Shown piece after piece: positions 18,241 through 26,115 of a DNA stretch of 64,000 bases. Every line of letters starts with the position of its first letter. The stretch's first letter is position 1. Source of the DNA: Clostridiales bacterium (GTDB taxonomy: Bacteria > Bacillota > Clostridia > Christensenellales > Aristaeellaceae); NCBI GenBank assembly GCA_012523405.1, contig JAAYIN010000047.1:32377-96376 (forward strand). Reading direction: 5' to 3'. The notes beneath the pieces were generated by a model. It saw only the letters and a program-made list of their open reading frames with translations, was not told where the DNA came from and did not search any database. The translations under genes and the position numbers were made by a program.

Positions 18241-19704
18241 TTAGTCCGTTAAATAGCGGTGACAGGCGGTCGCAGCTTCTTGACCTTCATTGATGGCTCT
18301 GACGACAAGGCTCTGCCCGCTGTGCATATCGCCTGCTGCAAATACGCCTTTGCAGACCGTCTTGTATTGATCAACTGCGACATTTGATCTGGTGTCTTGG
18401 TTAAGACCAAACGCCTTCACAAGGGTATCCTCAGGACCTGTAAAGCCCATGGCAATCAGCACGAGATCCGCTTGCCATTTCTTTGACGTGCCTTGGGTGA
18501 TCTCAGCGACTTTGCGCCCGCCTGGAGTCGATTGCCAAGTCACATTGTCCGTGACAACGGCGCTGACATGACCGCTATCATTCGCGAGAAATTCAGAGGT
18601 TTGAACAAGGTATTGCCTTGGATCATCGCCAAAGCGTGCGATGGCTTCATGCTGCGCATAGTCGACTTTAATCACCTTGGGAAACTCGGGCCATGGGTTT
18701 TGACCGGTGCGTGCAGATGGCAGCTTCGGCATGATTTCTAGCTGATGAACGCTCTTTGCGCCTTGGCGGAGGGCAGTTGCCACGCAGTCCGTACCCGTAT
18801 CGCCGCCGCCAATAATGATGACATGCTTGTTTTTCGCATTGAGGTCATCTGGCGCGGCATAGTCCGGAGTGAGCAATTGCTTTGTGGCGGAGGTTAGGTA
18901 ATCCAGAGCAAAGGCAATTCCCTTTGATTCTCGCCCGGGTGCTTTTAGATCACGAGGCTTCCCGCTGCCGCAGCATAGCACAACCGCATCATACTTGGCG
19001 CGCAGTTCATCGGCAGAATGATCAATGCCAATATGGCAGTTCGTGACAAATTCAATCCCTTCCTCGTGCATGAGCTCTTCGCGGCGCTTGACGATTTTCT
19101 TGTCCAGCTTCATGTTTGGGATACCGTACATCAACAGCCCGCCGATGCGGTCGCTGCGCTCAAAGACCGTCACGCAATGACCATAGCGGTTGAGCCACTG
19201 CGCGCAGGCAAGCCCTGCAGGACCCGAGCCGATAACGGCAACGGATTTGCCAGTTCGCCGGGTTGGCGTTTGCGGCGTCATCATGCCGCTTTTGAATGCA
19301 TGCTCAATGATGCTGAGTTCATTTTGCCTGATGGTGATCTGGGGCTGATTGATACCGCAGGTGCATGCACCCTCGCATAAGGCGGGGCATACACGACCCG
19401 TGAACTCGGGAAAACTGTTGGTGAGAAGCAAGCGATGCGCCGCTTCTGTCCACTCTTCGCGGTAGAGAAGATCGTTCCATTCGGGGATGAGGTTGCCAAG
19501 CGGGCAGCCTGTATATACGCCTTTCAGCTCCATTCCGCTTTGGCAGAATGGAACGGCACAGTTCATGCACCTAGCGGCTTGTTCTTTTTGATCTTTTAGG
19601 GGCAGGAGACCGTGAATTTCATCCCAATCGCCAAGCCTTAAAATGGGGTCGCGGTCTGGGGGCAATTCACGCTGATATTCCATAAAACCAAATAGCTTAC
19701 CCAT
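18241..19704 (-). CDS. gltD: Glutamate synthase (NADPH) small subunit
   Basis: Beta subunit of glutamate synthase, 487 residues. It takes electrons from NAD(P)H via FAD and passes them through Fe-S clusters to GltB. The N-terminal cysteines (CMNCAVPFCQ, then CPLGN, then CPALCEGAC) are the cluster ligands. GSGPAGLACA near residue 160 is the FAD dinucleotide fold, and GGGDTGTDC near 295 is the NAD(P)H fold. ATG at 19704 overlaps the end of gltB by 8 nt and is preceded by GAGGTG; the GTG-started longer frame is less likely. Confidence 0.95.
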   Translation of the reverse strand: MGKLFGFMEYQRELPPDRDPILRLGDWDEIHGLLPLKDQKEQAARCMNCAVPFCQSGMELKGVYTGCPLGNLIPEWNDLLYREEWTEAAHRLLLTNSFPEFTGRVCPALCEGACTCGINQPQITIRQNELSIIEHAFKSGMMTPQTPTRRTGKSVAVIGSGPAGLACAQWLNRYGHCVTVFERSDRIGGLLMYGIPNMKLDKKIVKRREELMHEEGIEFVTNCHIGIDHSADELRAKYDAVVLCCGSGKPRDLKAPGRESKGIAFALDYLTSATKQLLTPDYAAPDDLNAKNKHVIIIGGGDTGTDCVATALRQGAKSVHQLEIMPKLPSARTGQNPWPEFPKVIKVDYAQHEAIARFGDDPRQYLVQTSEFLANDSGHVSAVVTDNVTWQSTPGGRKVAEITQGTSKKWQADLVLIAMGFTGPEDTLVKAFGLNQDTRSNVAVDQYKTVCKGVFAAGDMHSGQSLVVRAINEGQEAATACHRYLTD

Positions 19705-22700
19705 TCGTACGCACCTCACTTTGCTTGATTAAATATTGCTTGTATTCGGCCGGGATGACCTTGATGAAGTGCTCGATTTCCGTTCCCCATTTTGTCAGCA
19801 GCCTTTGCCCAAGCGGGCTGCCTGTATGGGCTACGTGGTTTTGCACCCAACCCTTGAGCTTGATCACCTCGTTTGGGTCATCCAGGGATTCCAAAAGCAC
19901 CATTTCAGTATTGCAGTTATCTTTGAATGTGCCGTCCGCATCGTAGACATAAGCGATGCCGCCGGACATGCCCGCTGCAAAGTTGCGTCCGGTTTTGCCA
20001 AGGATAACCGCATAGCCGCCCGTCATGTACTCGCAGCCGTGATCGCCAACGCCCTCGGCTATGGCAAGTGCACCGCTGTTGCGCACGCAGAAACGTTCAC
20101 CTGCTGCGCCTGAGATATACGCCTCACCGCTTGTTGCGCCATAGAGCGCGACATTGCCTGTGATGATGTTGTCCTCTGGCCTAAAGCTCGCGCCATGAGG
20201 CGGCCTGATGCAGAGGATGCCGCCAGAAAGACCTTTGCCCATGTAGTCGTTGCAGTCGCCTTCCAGCTCGAGCGTGATGCCTTTGGGAATGAATGCGCCA
20301 AAGCTCTGCCCTGCGCTGCCGCGGAAGGTAAAGTCGATGGTGTGATCGGGCAGCCCCTCATTGCCATACTCGGCTGTCAGGATACTGCCCAGAATCGTAC
20401 CTGTGACGCGGTCTGTGTTTTTGATGGCGAGCGTTGCGGAGATGGGCTGCTTGCTTGCGAGCGCGGGCTGCGCGAGTTCGCACAGTATGCTTTCATCCAA
20501 CGTTCGCCCAAGCAATGTTTGCTGTTTCTCGCATGCATAGCAGTTGTCATTTTCTTCGCCGTGCAGACGTTCGAAAATCGCGCTAAGGTCAATGAGGTCA
20601 TGTTTCCAATTGCCTGAGTCTGCTTTTTTGATCAAGAGATCGGAACGACCAACCATGTCATTGACTGTCCTAAAACCAAGCTCTGCCATGATTTCTCGAA
20701 GCTCCTGCGCGATAAACCGCATGAAGCTGATGACGTATTCGGGTTTGCCGCGAAAGCGCTTGCGAAGCTCGGGATTTTGAGTTGCGATGCCCATGGGGCA
20801 GGTGTCAAGGTTGCATACACGCATCATGACGCAGCCAAGCGTGACCAGCGGCGCAGTTGCAAAGCCAAACTCCTCCGCGCCAAGCAGCGCAGCAATAGCA
20901 ACGTCGCGTCCTGTCATCAGCTTGCCATCTGTTTCCAAAACGACGCGGCTGCGTAAATTGTTGAGCATGAGGGTTTGGTGGGTTTCTGCAAGCCCAAGCT
21001 CCCATGGAAGCCCTGCATGCTTGATGCTTGAACGGGGAGAGGCACCTGTGCCGCCATCAAAACCGCTGACCAAAATCAGATCAGCGCCGCCCTTTGCAAC
21101 GCCAGCTGCAATTGTACCAACGCCGGCTTCGGATACAAGCTTCACGCTTATGCGGGCTTTTCGATTGGCGTTTTTAAGATCGAAAATCAGCTCTGCTAAA
21201 TCCTCGATGGAGTAGATATCATGATGAGGCGGGGGAGAAATCAGACCAACGCCTGTGGTAGAGTGGCGTGTCTTTGCAATCCACGGATAGACCTTACTGC
21301 CGGGGAGCTGTCCGCCTTCCCCGGGTTTTGCGCCCTGAGCAATTTTGATTTGCAGCTCCTGCGCATGCACGAGGTAGTTGCTTGTCACGCCAAAACGACC
21401 TGAGGCAACCTGCTTGATCGCGCTTTGACGGCTGTCGCCATTGCTGTCAGGCGTGTAGCGCCTTTCGTCCTCGCCGCCCTCGCCCGAATTGCTTTTGCCG
21501 CCGATTCGGTTCATCGCAATAGCAAGGCATTCATGGGCTTCTCTGCTCAGTGAGCCATAGCTCATGGCACCTGTCTTGAAGCGCTTTAGGATGCTGCTGA
21601 CACTCTCCACTTCCTCAATGGCAATGGACGGACGTTTTTTCTGCCATGTCATGAGGCTGCGAAGGGTTGCCTTTTGAGGGCTGTCGTTTAGCATGGATGA
21701 ATATTGCTTGAACAGATCGTAGTCGTCAGTCCATACCGCTTGCTGCAAAAGGTGGATGACTTCGGGGTTGTAGAGATGGTATTCCTCACCCCTGCGCCAT
21801 TGGAAAACACCGCCTGGGCTGAGCGTTGGTTCATGGAATGGGCTGAAGAAGGCATCCTTGTGCCTTGCCTCATTTTCCTTGGCGATGCCTGAAAGACCCA
21901 TGCCGCTGATGCGGCTCACGGTCTTTGGAAAGTATTCATCGATGAGCTTGCTGCTAAGCCCGACCGCTTCAAAAAGCTGCGAACCGCGATAGCTTTGCAC
22001 GGTTGATATGCCCATCTTGGACATGGTTTTTACAATGCCCTTGACGATGGCCTTGATATAGTGAGCATGCGCTTCCTCAACGGTTTGGGATGGGATCAAA
22101 CCATCCTCGCAGGCCTTGGTAACGGTTGCTAATGCGAGGTATGGATTGATGGCAGTCACACCATAGCCTACCAGCAGGGCGAAGTGGTGAATTTCGGTGG
22201 GTTCGCCTGATTGGAGCAATATGCTCAGCTGTGTGCGAATGGAATGCTTTGTGGTGTGGTTTTGTACACCTGAAACAGCAAGGAGCGATGGCACGGCTGC
22301 ATGCGTGCTGTCCACGCCTCGATCCGACAGAATGAAAATATTATAACCCTGCTCAAATTTCTCATCAATCTTCTGATAGATATCCTTCATGGTCTGTGAT
22401 ATGCCCTTATGCCCCTTTGTCGGATCATAGAGCAAGGACAGGGTGCAGGTTCGGAAACCCTCTGTGTCAAGGGAGCGTACCTTGTGCAGCTCCGCGTCAG
22501 TCATGATGGGGGAAGTGAGCTTGATCTGGCGGCAGCTTTGCGGAGAGGGGGAGAGCAAATTGCCTTCGGAGCCGATGTAAACGCGCGTTGAGGTGACGAT
22601 TTCCTCGCGGATGGCGTCGATTGGCGGATTGGTCACCTGTGCAAAAAATTGATGGAAGTAGTCAAAGAGCAATTGCGGCTTATCGGAAAGTATGGCAAGG

Positions 22701-24220
22701 GGCAGATCTGCGCCCATCGCGCCTGTTGGTTCTGCGCCTGCTTTTGCCATTGGAATGATAACGTCCTTCACCTGTTCCCATGTGTAGCCAAAGGCTTTTT
22801 GCTGCTGCCAAAGCGGCGTGGCTGATGCTTGGATCGGCGTATCGTTGCTGGGCAATGTTTCGATATTCATGCGAAGTTGCTTTGCCCAATTATCATAGGG
22901 ATACATGGCCGCCATGTGGTTTTTGATCTCCGCGTCGTTGATCACAAGTCCCTTTTCGGTGTCCACTAGCAGCATACGGCCGGGACGCAGGCGATCCTTA
23001 TAGAGTACCTTTTCCGGCGGTACATCAACAACCCCTGTTTCAGAGGCCAAGACGAGCAGGTCGTCGGTTGTGACGAGGTATCGCGCAGGGCGCAGACCAT
23101 TTCGATCGAGCATCGCCAATGCTTGCACGCCGTTTGTGACTGCCATTGCGGCAGGACCATCCCATGCATCCATCAAATGGCTGTGGAACTCGTAGAAAGC
23201 GCGCAATTCCTTTGTCATGCTTTGGTTCTTCTCCCATGGCTCTGGGATCATCATCATGGCAGAATGGGGAAGGGTGCGTCCTGCTAGCAGCAGGAATTCA
23301 AGCGCGTTGTCAAACATGGCGCTGTCGCTGCCGTCGTCATTGACAATGGGGAATATATCGCTCAGTTTATCGCCGAACAGATCGGTTTTAACACTGCTTT
23401 GGCGGGCGTTCATGCGCTTTTGATTGCCTGTGATGGTGTTGATCTCACCGTTGTGGATGGTATAGCGATTTGGATGTGCGCGTTCCCAGCTGGGGAAGGT
23501 GTTGGTGGAATAGCGGCTGTGCACGAGCGCGATGGAGGTCTGAAAATCCAAGTCGGATAGGTCTAGGAAGAATTCTCCAACCTGACGGCTTAGCAGCATG
23601 CCCTTGTAGACGATGGTGCGGCAGCTCAGACTGGCTGCGTAAAAATCGCCCTGCTTGGCATCCGGAGCATAGCGAAGGCGCTTCTCAGCTGTCTTACGGA
23701 TCAGATAGAGCTTGCGCTCAAAGTCGATTTCGTTTGTGAGATCAGCACTTTTCTCAATGAATGCCTGACGGATGGCAGGCATGCATTCGCGTGCGGTATT
23801 GCCTAGTGTTGCACCATGCGTGGGCACATTGCGCCAGCCCAGAAAGCGCTGTCCTTCCTCAGCTACAATCTGCTCAAATTCCTTCTCGATTTTCTCGCGG
23901 CGTTTTTTATCAGCACTTAAAAAAAGCATGCCAACGCCATAGGAACCCTGCCTTGGCAAAACCATGCCGCCAAGCTTGCATTCCTTTTCAAAAAACAGAT
24001 GAGGAAGCTGGGTGAGTATGCCTGCGCCGTCGCCTGTATCGGGCTCTGCGCCGATGCCGCCGCGATGGGCGAGACTAAGCAGCACGTGGAGTGCTTCGGA
24101 TACGATATCGTGGGAGGCCTTGCCTTTGATATGTACCAGCATCCCAATGCCACATGCGTCATGTTCGAACTGAGGTGAGTATAAAGCTTGCTGTCGTGGA
24201 TATCCCTGTGAAACCTTCAT
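19697..24220 (-). CDS. gltB: Glutamate synthase large subunit
   Basis: Alpha subunit of glutamate synthase, 1507 residues: glutamine + 2-oxoglutarate to two glutamates. From the ATG at 24220 (AGGGGGG 8 nt upstream) a propeptide of about 22 residues ends at DA before CGIGMLVHIKG. That Cys becomes the N-terminal nucleophile of the glutaminase domain after cleavage. The central and FMN domains follow (GAMSYGSLSREAHE; GEGGEDERRY), and the 3Fe-4S motif is CVMMRVCNLDTC. The C-terminal GXGXG beta-helix domain has several GGxxxVxG-like turns. The open frame continues upstream to 24337 through the leader hairpin. Confidence 0.96.
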   Translation of the reverse strand: MKVSQGYPRQQALYSPQFEHDACGIGMLVHIKGKASHDIVSEALHVLLSLAHRGGIGAEPDTGDGAGILTQLPHLFFEKECKLGGMVLPRQGSYGVGMLFLSADKKRREKIEKEFEQIVAEEGQRFLGWRNVPTHGATLGNTARECMPAIRQAFIEKSADLTNEIDFERKLYLIRKTAEKRLRYAPDAKQGDFYAASLSCRTIVYKGMLLSRQVGEFFLDLSDLDFQTSIALVHSRYSTNTFPSWERAHPNRYTIHNGEINTITGNQKRMNARQSSVKTDLFGDKLSDIFPIVNDDGSDSAMFDNALEFLLLAGRTLPHSAMMMIPEPWEKNQSMTKELRAFYEFHSHLMDAWDGPAAMAVTNGVQALAMLDRNGLRPARYLVTTDDLLVLASETGVVDVPPEKVLYKDRLRPGRMLLVDTEKGLVINDAEIKNHMAAMYPYDNWAKQLRMNIETLPSNDTPIQASATPLWQQQKAFGYTWEQVKDVIIPMAKAGAEPTGAMGADLPLAILSDKPQLLFDYFHQFFAQVTNPPIDAIREEIVTSTRVYIGSEGNLLSPSPQSCRQIKLTSPIMTDAELHKVRSLDTEGFRTCTLSLLYDPTKGHKGISQTMKDIYQKIDEKFEQGYNIFILSDRGVDSTHAAVPSLLAVSGVQNHTTKHSIRTQLSILLQSGEPTEIHHFALLVGYGVTAINPYLALATVTKACEDGLIPSQTVEEAHAHYIKAIVKGIVKTMSKMGISTVQSYRGSQLFEAVGLSSKLIDEYFPKTVSRISGMGLSGIAKENEARHKDAFFSPFHEPTLSPGGVFQWRRGEEYHLYNPEVIHLLQQAVWTDDYDLFKQYSSMLNDSPQKATLRSLMTWQKKRPSIAIEEVESVSSILKRFKTGAMSYGSLSREAHECLAIAMNRIGGKSNSGEGGEDERRYTPDSNGDSRQSAIKQVASGRFGVTSNYLVHAQELQIKIAQGAKPGEGGQLPGSKVYPWIAKTRHSTTGVGLISPPPHHDIYSIEDLAELIFDLKNANRKARISVKLVSEAGVGTIAAGVAKGGADLILVSGFDGGTGASPRSSIKHAGLPWELGLAETHQTLMLNNLRSRVVLETDGKLMTGRDVAIAALLGAEEFGFATAPLVTLGCVMMRVCNLDTCPMGIATQNPELRKRFRGKPEYVISFMRFIAQELREIMAELGFRTVNDMVGRSDLLIKKADSGNWKHDLIDLSAIFERLHGEENDNCYACEKQQTLLGRTLDESILCELAQPALASKQPISATLAIKNTDRVTGTILGSILTAEYGNEGLPDHTIDFTFRGSAGQSFGAFIPKGITLELEGDCNDYMGKGLSGGILCIRPPHGASFRPEDNIITGNVALYGATSGEAYISGAAGERFCVRNSGALAIAEGVGDHGCEYMTGGYAVILGKTGRNFAAGMSGGIAYVYDADGTFKDNCNTEMVLLESLDDPNEVIKLKGWVQNHVAHTGSPLGQRLLTKWGTEIEHFIKVIPAEYKQYLIKQSEVRTNG

Positions 24221-24271
24221 GCGGTCAGCCCCCCCTGTCAACTTACCGGAAGTGTACTTCCTTTCGTGAAC

Positions 24272-24313
24272 AAAAAAGCACGCCAAAGACAAAACTCGTC
24301 TTTGAGCGTGCTT
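24272..24313 (-). promoter_or_regulatory. Terminator-like hairpin in the gltB leader (candidate attenuator)
   Basis: On the minus strand a 15/16-nt stem (24298-24313 with 24276-24290, one bulge) is followed directly by TTTTTT. It lies downstream of the gltB promoter and about 50 nt upstream of the gltB start. The plus strand lacks a T run, so it acts only toward gltB. This arrangement implies premature termination that is relieved under some condition. Confidence 0.75.
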
Positions 24314-24342
24314 ATTGTGCAAATGCACCTTTTGCATAAAAT

Positions 24343-24372
24343 ATTATACCTGTAAAAAGAACTGATTGGCAA
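24343..24372 (-). promoter_or_regulatory. gltB promoter
   Basis: Minus-strand TTGCCA (24367-24372), 18-nt spacer, perfect TATAAT (24343-24348). The predicted start point falls at about 24337, on an in-frame ATG of the extended gltB frame. Confidence 0.75.
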
Positions 24373-24411
24373 GCGTGATACAAAAGAAGAACAAAAATGA
24401 CATGGTACGTG

Positions 24412-24439
24412 AATCGAAATAATCGATTTGCCAATTGGC
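24412..24439. promoter_or_regulatory. Two palindromes between gltB and the divergent esterase gene
   Basis: AATCGA/TCGATT (24412-24417 with 24423-24428, 5-nt spacer) is followed by the perfect 10-bp palindrome GCCAATTGGC (24430-24439). They lie upstream of the gltB -35 and upstream of the esterase gene, a fitting place for activator or repressor binding. Confidence 0.45.
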
Positions 24440-24510
24440 GAGGGACGAAGCATAGCCTCAAATGATAAATTGTGCTATGATATGAAAAACAATACATGAG
24501 GTGTTTAAAA

Positions 24511-25329
24511 ATGATCGGGAAAAGAATAGAGATTGATGCGGTTGGTGGTGTCAAAATCCCAATGGATACTTATATTCCAGAGGTGACAGACGCCATTGAC
24601 ATCAATATCATGAGACCATCTGTTGTGATTTGCCCGGGCGGCGGGTATACGCATTTGGCCAAGCGCGAGGCTGAGCCGATTGCGCTGGCATTCGTGGCTG
24701 CTGGATTTAATGCCTTTGTGATTTGGTATCGCATTTCGCCAAATCGTTACCCGATTCCTCAGCAGGATGCTGCCAGCGCAGTCGCGTATGTGAGGGCGCA
24801 TGCCAAAGAGCTGCACTCGCATCCCGACCATATCGCTATTATGGGCTTTTCTGCTGGCGGTCATTTGGCAGGAAGCCTTGGAACACGCTGGCAATGCAAA
24901 GAACTTTGGGAGCCCATGGGTCTGGCTCCCCAGCAGGTGCGCCCCAATGCCATGGTGCTGTGCTACCCGGTGATCAGCGGCGGTGAATATGCCCATCGCG
25001 GTTCATTTGAAGCGTTGACCGGCGTGAAGGACGAGAATACCCATCGAGCGTATTCGGTGGATCAATGGGTGACGGAAAGCTGTCCGCCGACATTCCTATG
25101 GCATATATTTGAAGATGGTGCTGTGCCTGTGCAAAACAGCCTGCTGATGGCGACCGCACTTGCCAAGCATGGGGTTCTCACCCAGATGCATATCTTCCCC
25201 TACGGGGGCCATGGAGCAGCGCTGTGCAATGAGCAAACATCGGGCGTAAATGGCGCGCATCATATCAACCCGCATAATGCAGCATGGGCAGGAATGGCAC
25301 AGGCGTTTTTAAAACAGATATTTGCATAA
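24511..25329 (+). CDS. Alpha/beta hydrolase, esterase of the Aes/BD-FAE type
   Basis: Serine esterase of 272 residues, probably cytosolic since no signal peptide is seen. The oxyanion segment is CPGGGYTHLAKREAEP (about residue 40), the nucleophile elbow is GFSAGGHL (about 113), the acid is likely Asp in FEDGAVPVQNS, and the base is His in YGGHGAAL. This pattern is common in acetyl-xylan-type esterases. The start is ATG at 24511, 7 nt after GAGGTG; the ATG at 24496 overlaps that ribosome site. Single gene, divergent from gltB. Confidence 0.85.
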   Translation: MIGKRIEIDAVGGVKIPMDTYIPEVTDAIDINIMRPSVVICPGGGYTHLAKREAEPIALAFVAAGFNAFVIWYRISPNRYPIPQQDAASAVAYVRAHAKELHSHPDHIAIMGFSAGGHLAGSLGTRWQCKELWEPMGLAPQQVRPNAMVLCYPVISGGEYAHRGSFEALTGVKDENTHRAYSVDQWVTESCPPTFLWHIFEDGAVPVQNSLLMATALAKHGVLTQMHIFPYGGHGAALCNEQTSGVNGAHHINPHNAAWAGMAQAFLKQIFA

Positions 25330-25332
25330 TCA

Positions 25333-25364
25333 AGAGGACGCTGAGTTGCTCAGCGTCCTCTTTC
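25333..25364. terminator. Terminator between convergent genes
   Basis: Perfect 13-bp stem (25333-25345 with 25349-25361) and 3-nt loop, ending in TTTC on the plus strand. Its short T run is modest. Confidence 0.75.
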
Positions 25365-25383
25365 ATTGTTTAATGACCTTTGA

Positions 25384-25941
25384 TCAGCCGTTTCCGATTT
25401 CTGCTGCATGGGTAATGAATTCTCCGGTTTTTGCATCGATTTTGCAATCGCCATAGGTTTTCTCGCCATCAGTGACAAATTCGAATGTCCAGATATGATC
25501 ATAATCTTTGCCGTTATATTGATAGCGGAAAGTGTAAAGAGCTATCATTTCGTCCATCAGTGAGGCTTCATAAATGCCTTTTGCATCCGTGCGGAACTGA
25601 CTCCAAGCGAGCTCGACGGCTTTGTCTTTTTGCATGTCATCCTCAGCGGGAATACCGCAAATAGAGGTCCCGTCGATCTCTTCCAATGCATATGCAGCGG
25701 CTTTGTATTCGTAGGGCCAGAAGTAGATATCCTCGCCAAACTCCTCTTTCCATGTCTCAATCAAATCGGGCAGAGCATCGGGAGAAGGAATCAATTCATC
25801 CATGACATCCCAATAGGTTTGCGGAAAAACATCGGTATGCCAATGCGCGGGATACCCCGTTGTGGTTGCGCAGGCCAAGACAGTTGGCATGAGCATCGTG
25901 GTGAGGAGTAGTAATGCTAAAATTCTAAAATGCTTTTTCAT
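25384..25941 (-). CDS. Small exported protein, possible lipoprotein, unknown function
   Basis: I do not recognise a family with certainty. From the ATG at 25941 (AAAGGAG 7 nt upstream) the 185-residue product has a signal peptide ending TVLAC, an acceptable though imperfect lipobox; cleavage by signal peptidase I after ACA is the alternative. The C-terminal half (IWTFEFVTDGEKTYGDCKIDAKTGEFI) looks like a PepSY-type beta-sheet module. The frame upstream to 26001 is unsupported. Single gene convergent with the esterase. Confidence 0.65.
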   Translation of the reverse strand: MKKHFRILALLLLTTMLMPTVLACATTTGYPAHWHTDVFPQTYWDVMDELIPSPDALPDLIETWKEEFGEDIYFWPYEYKAAAYALEEIDGTSICGIPAEDDMQKDKAVELAWSQFRTDAKGIYEASLMDEMIALYTFRYQYNGKDYDHIWTFEFVTDGEKTYGDCKIDAKTGEFITHAAEIGNG

Positions 25942-26069
25942 TTGAGCACTCCTTTCATTTGTACCATTCATAACTTTCTTCATTGATCGATCATATAACA
26001 AACGCGTGCAGCGTGGGAAATCGTGCCAAACGCATGCTTCACAATTGCAACAATGGAGAAAGTGATTCG

Positions 26070-26102
26070 AAAAGAGCGCTATTCAAATGATTAGCGCTCT
26101 TT
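26070..26102 (-). terminator. Terminator of the P-type ATPase gene
   Basis: Perfect 10-bp stem (26071-26080 with 26093-26102) and 12-nt loop, followed on the minus strand by a short T run (TTTTCG counting the last stem bases). Confidence 0.6.
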
Positions 26103-26115
26103 GTGGAAATCCTTA

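Noticed and set aside
24272..24340. ANTAR-type antiterminator in the gltB leader
   Set aside because: The small hairpin GTG-CATTTG-CAC has a six-base loop but lacks the A1/G4 pattern, and no second matching loop overlaps the terminator. I keep only an attenuator without a named mechanism.
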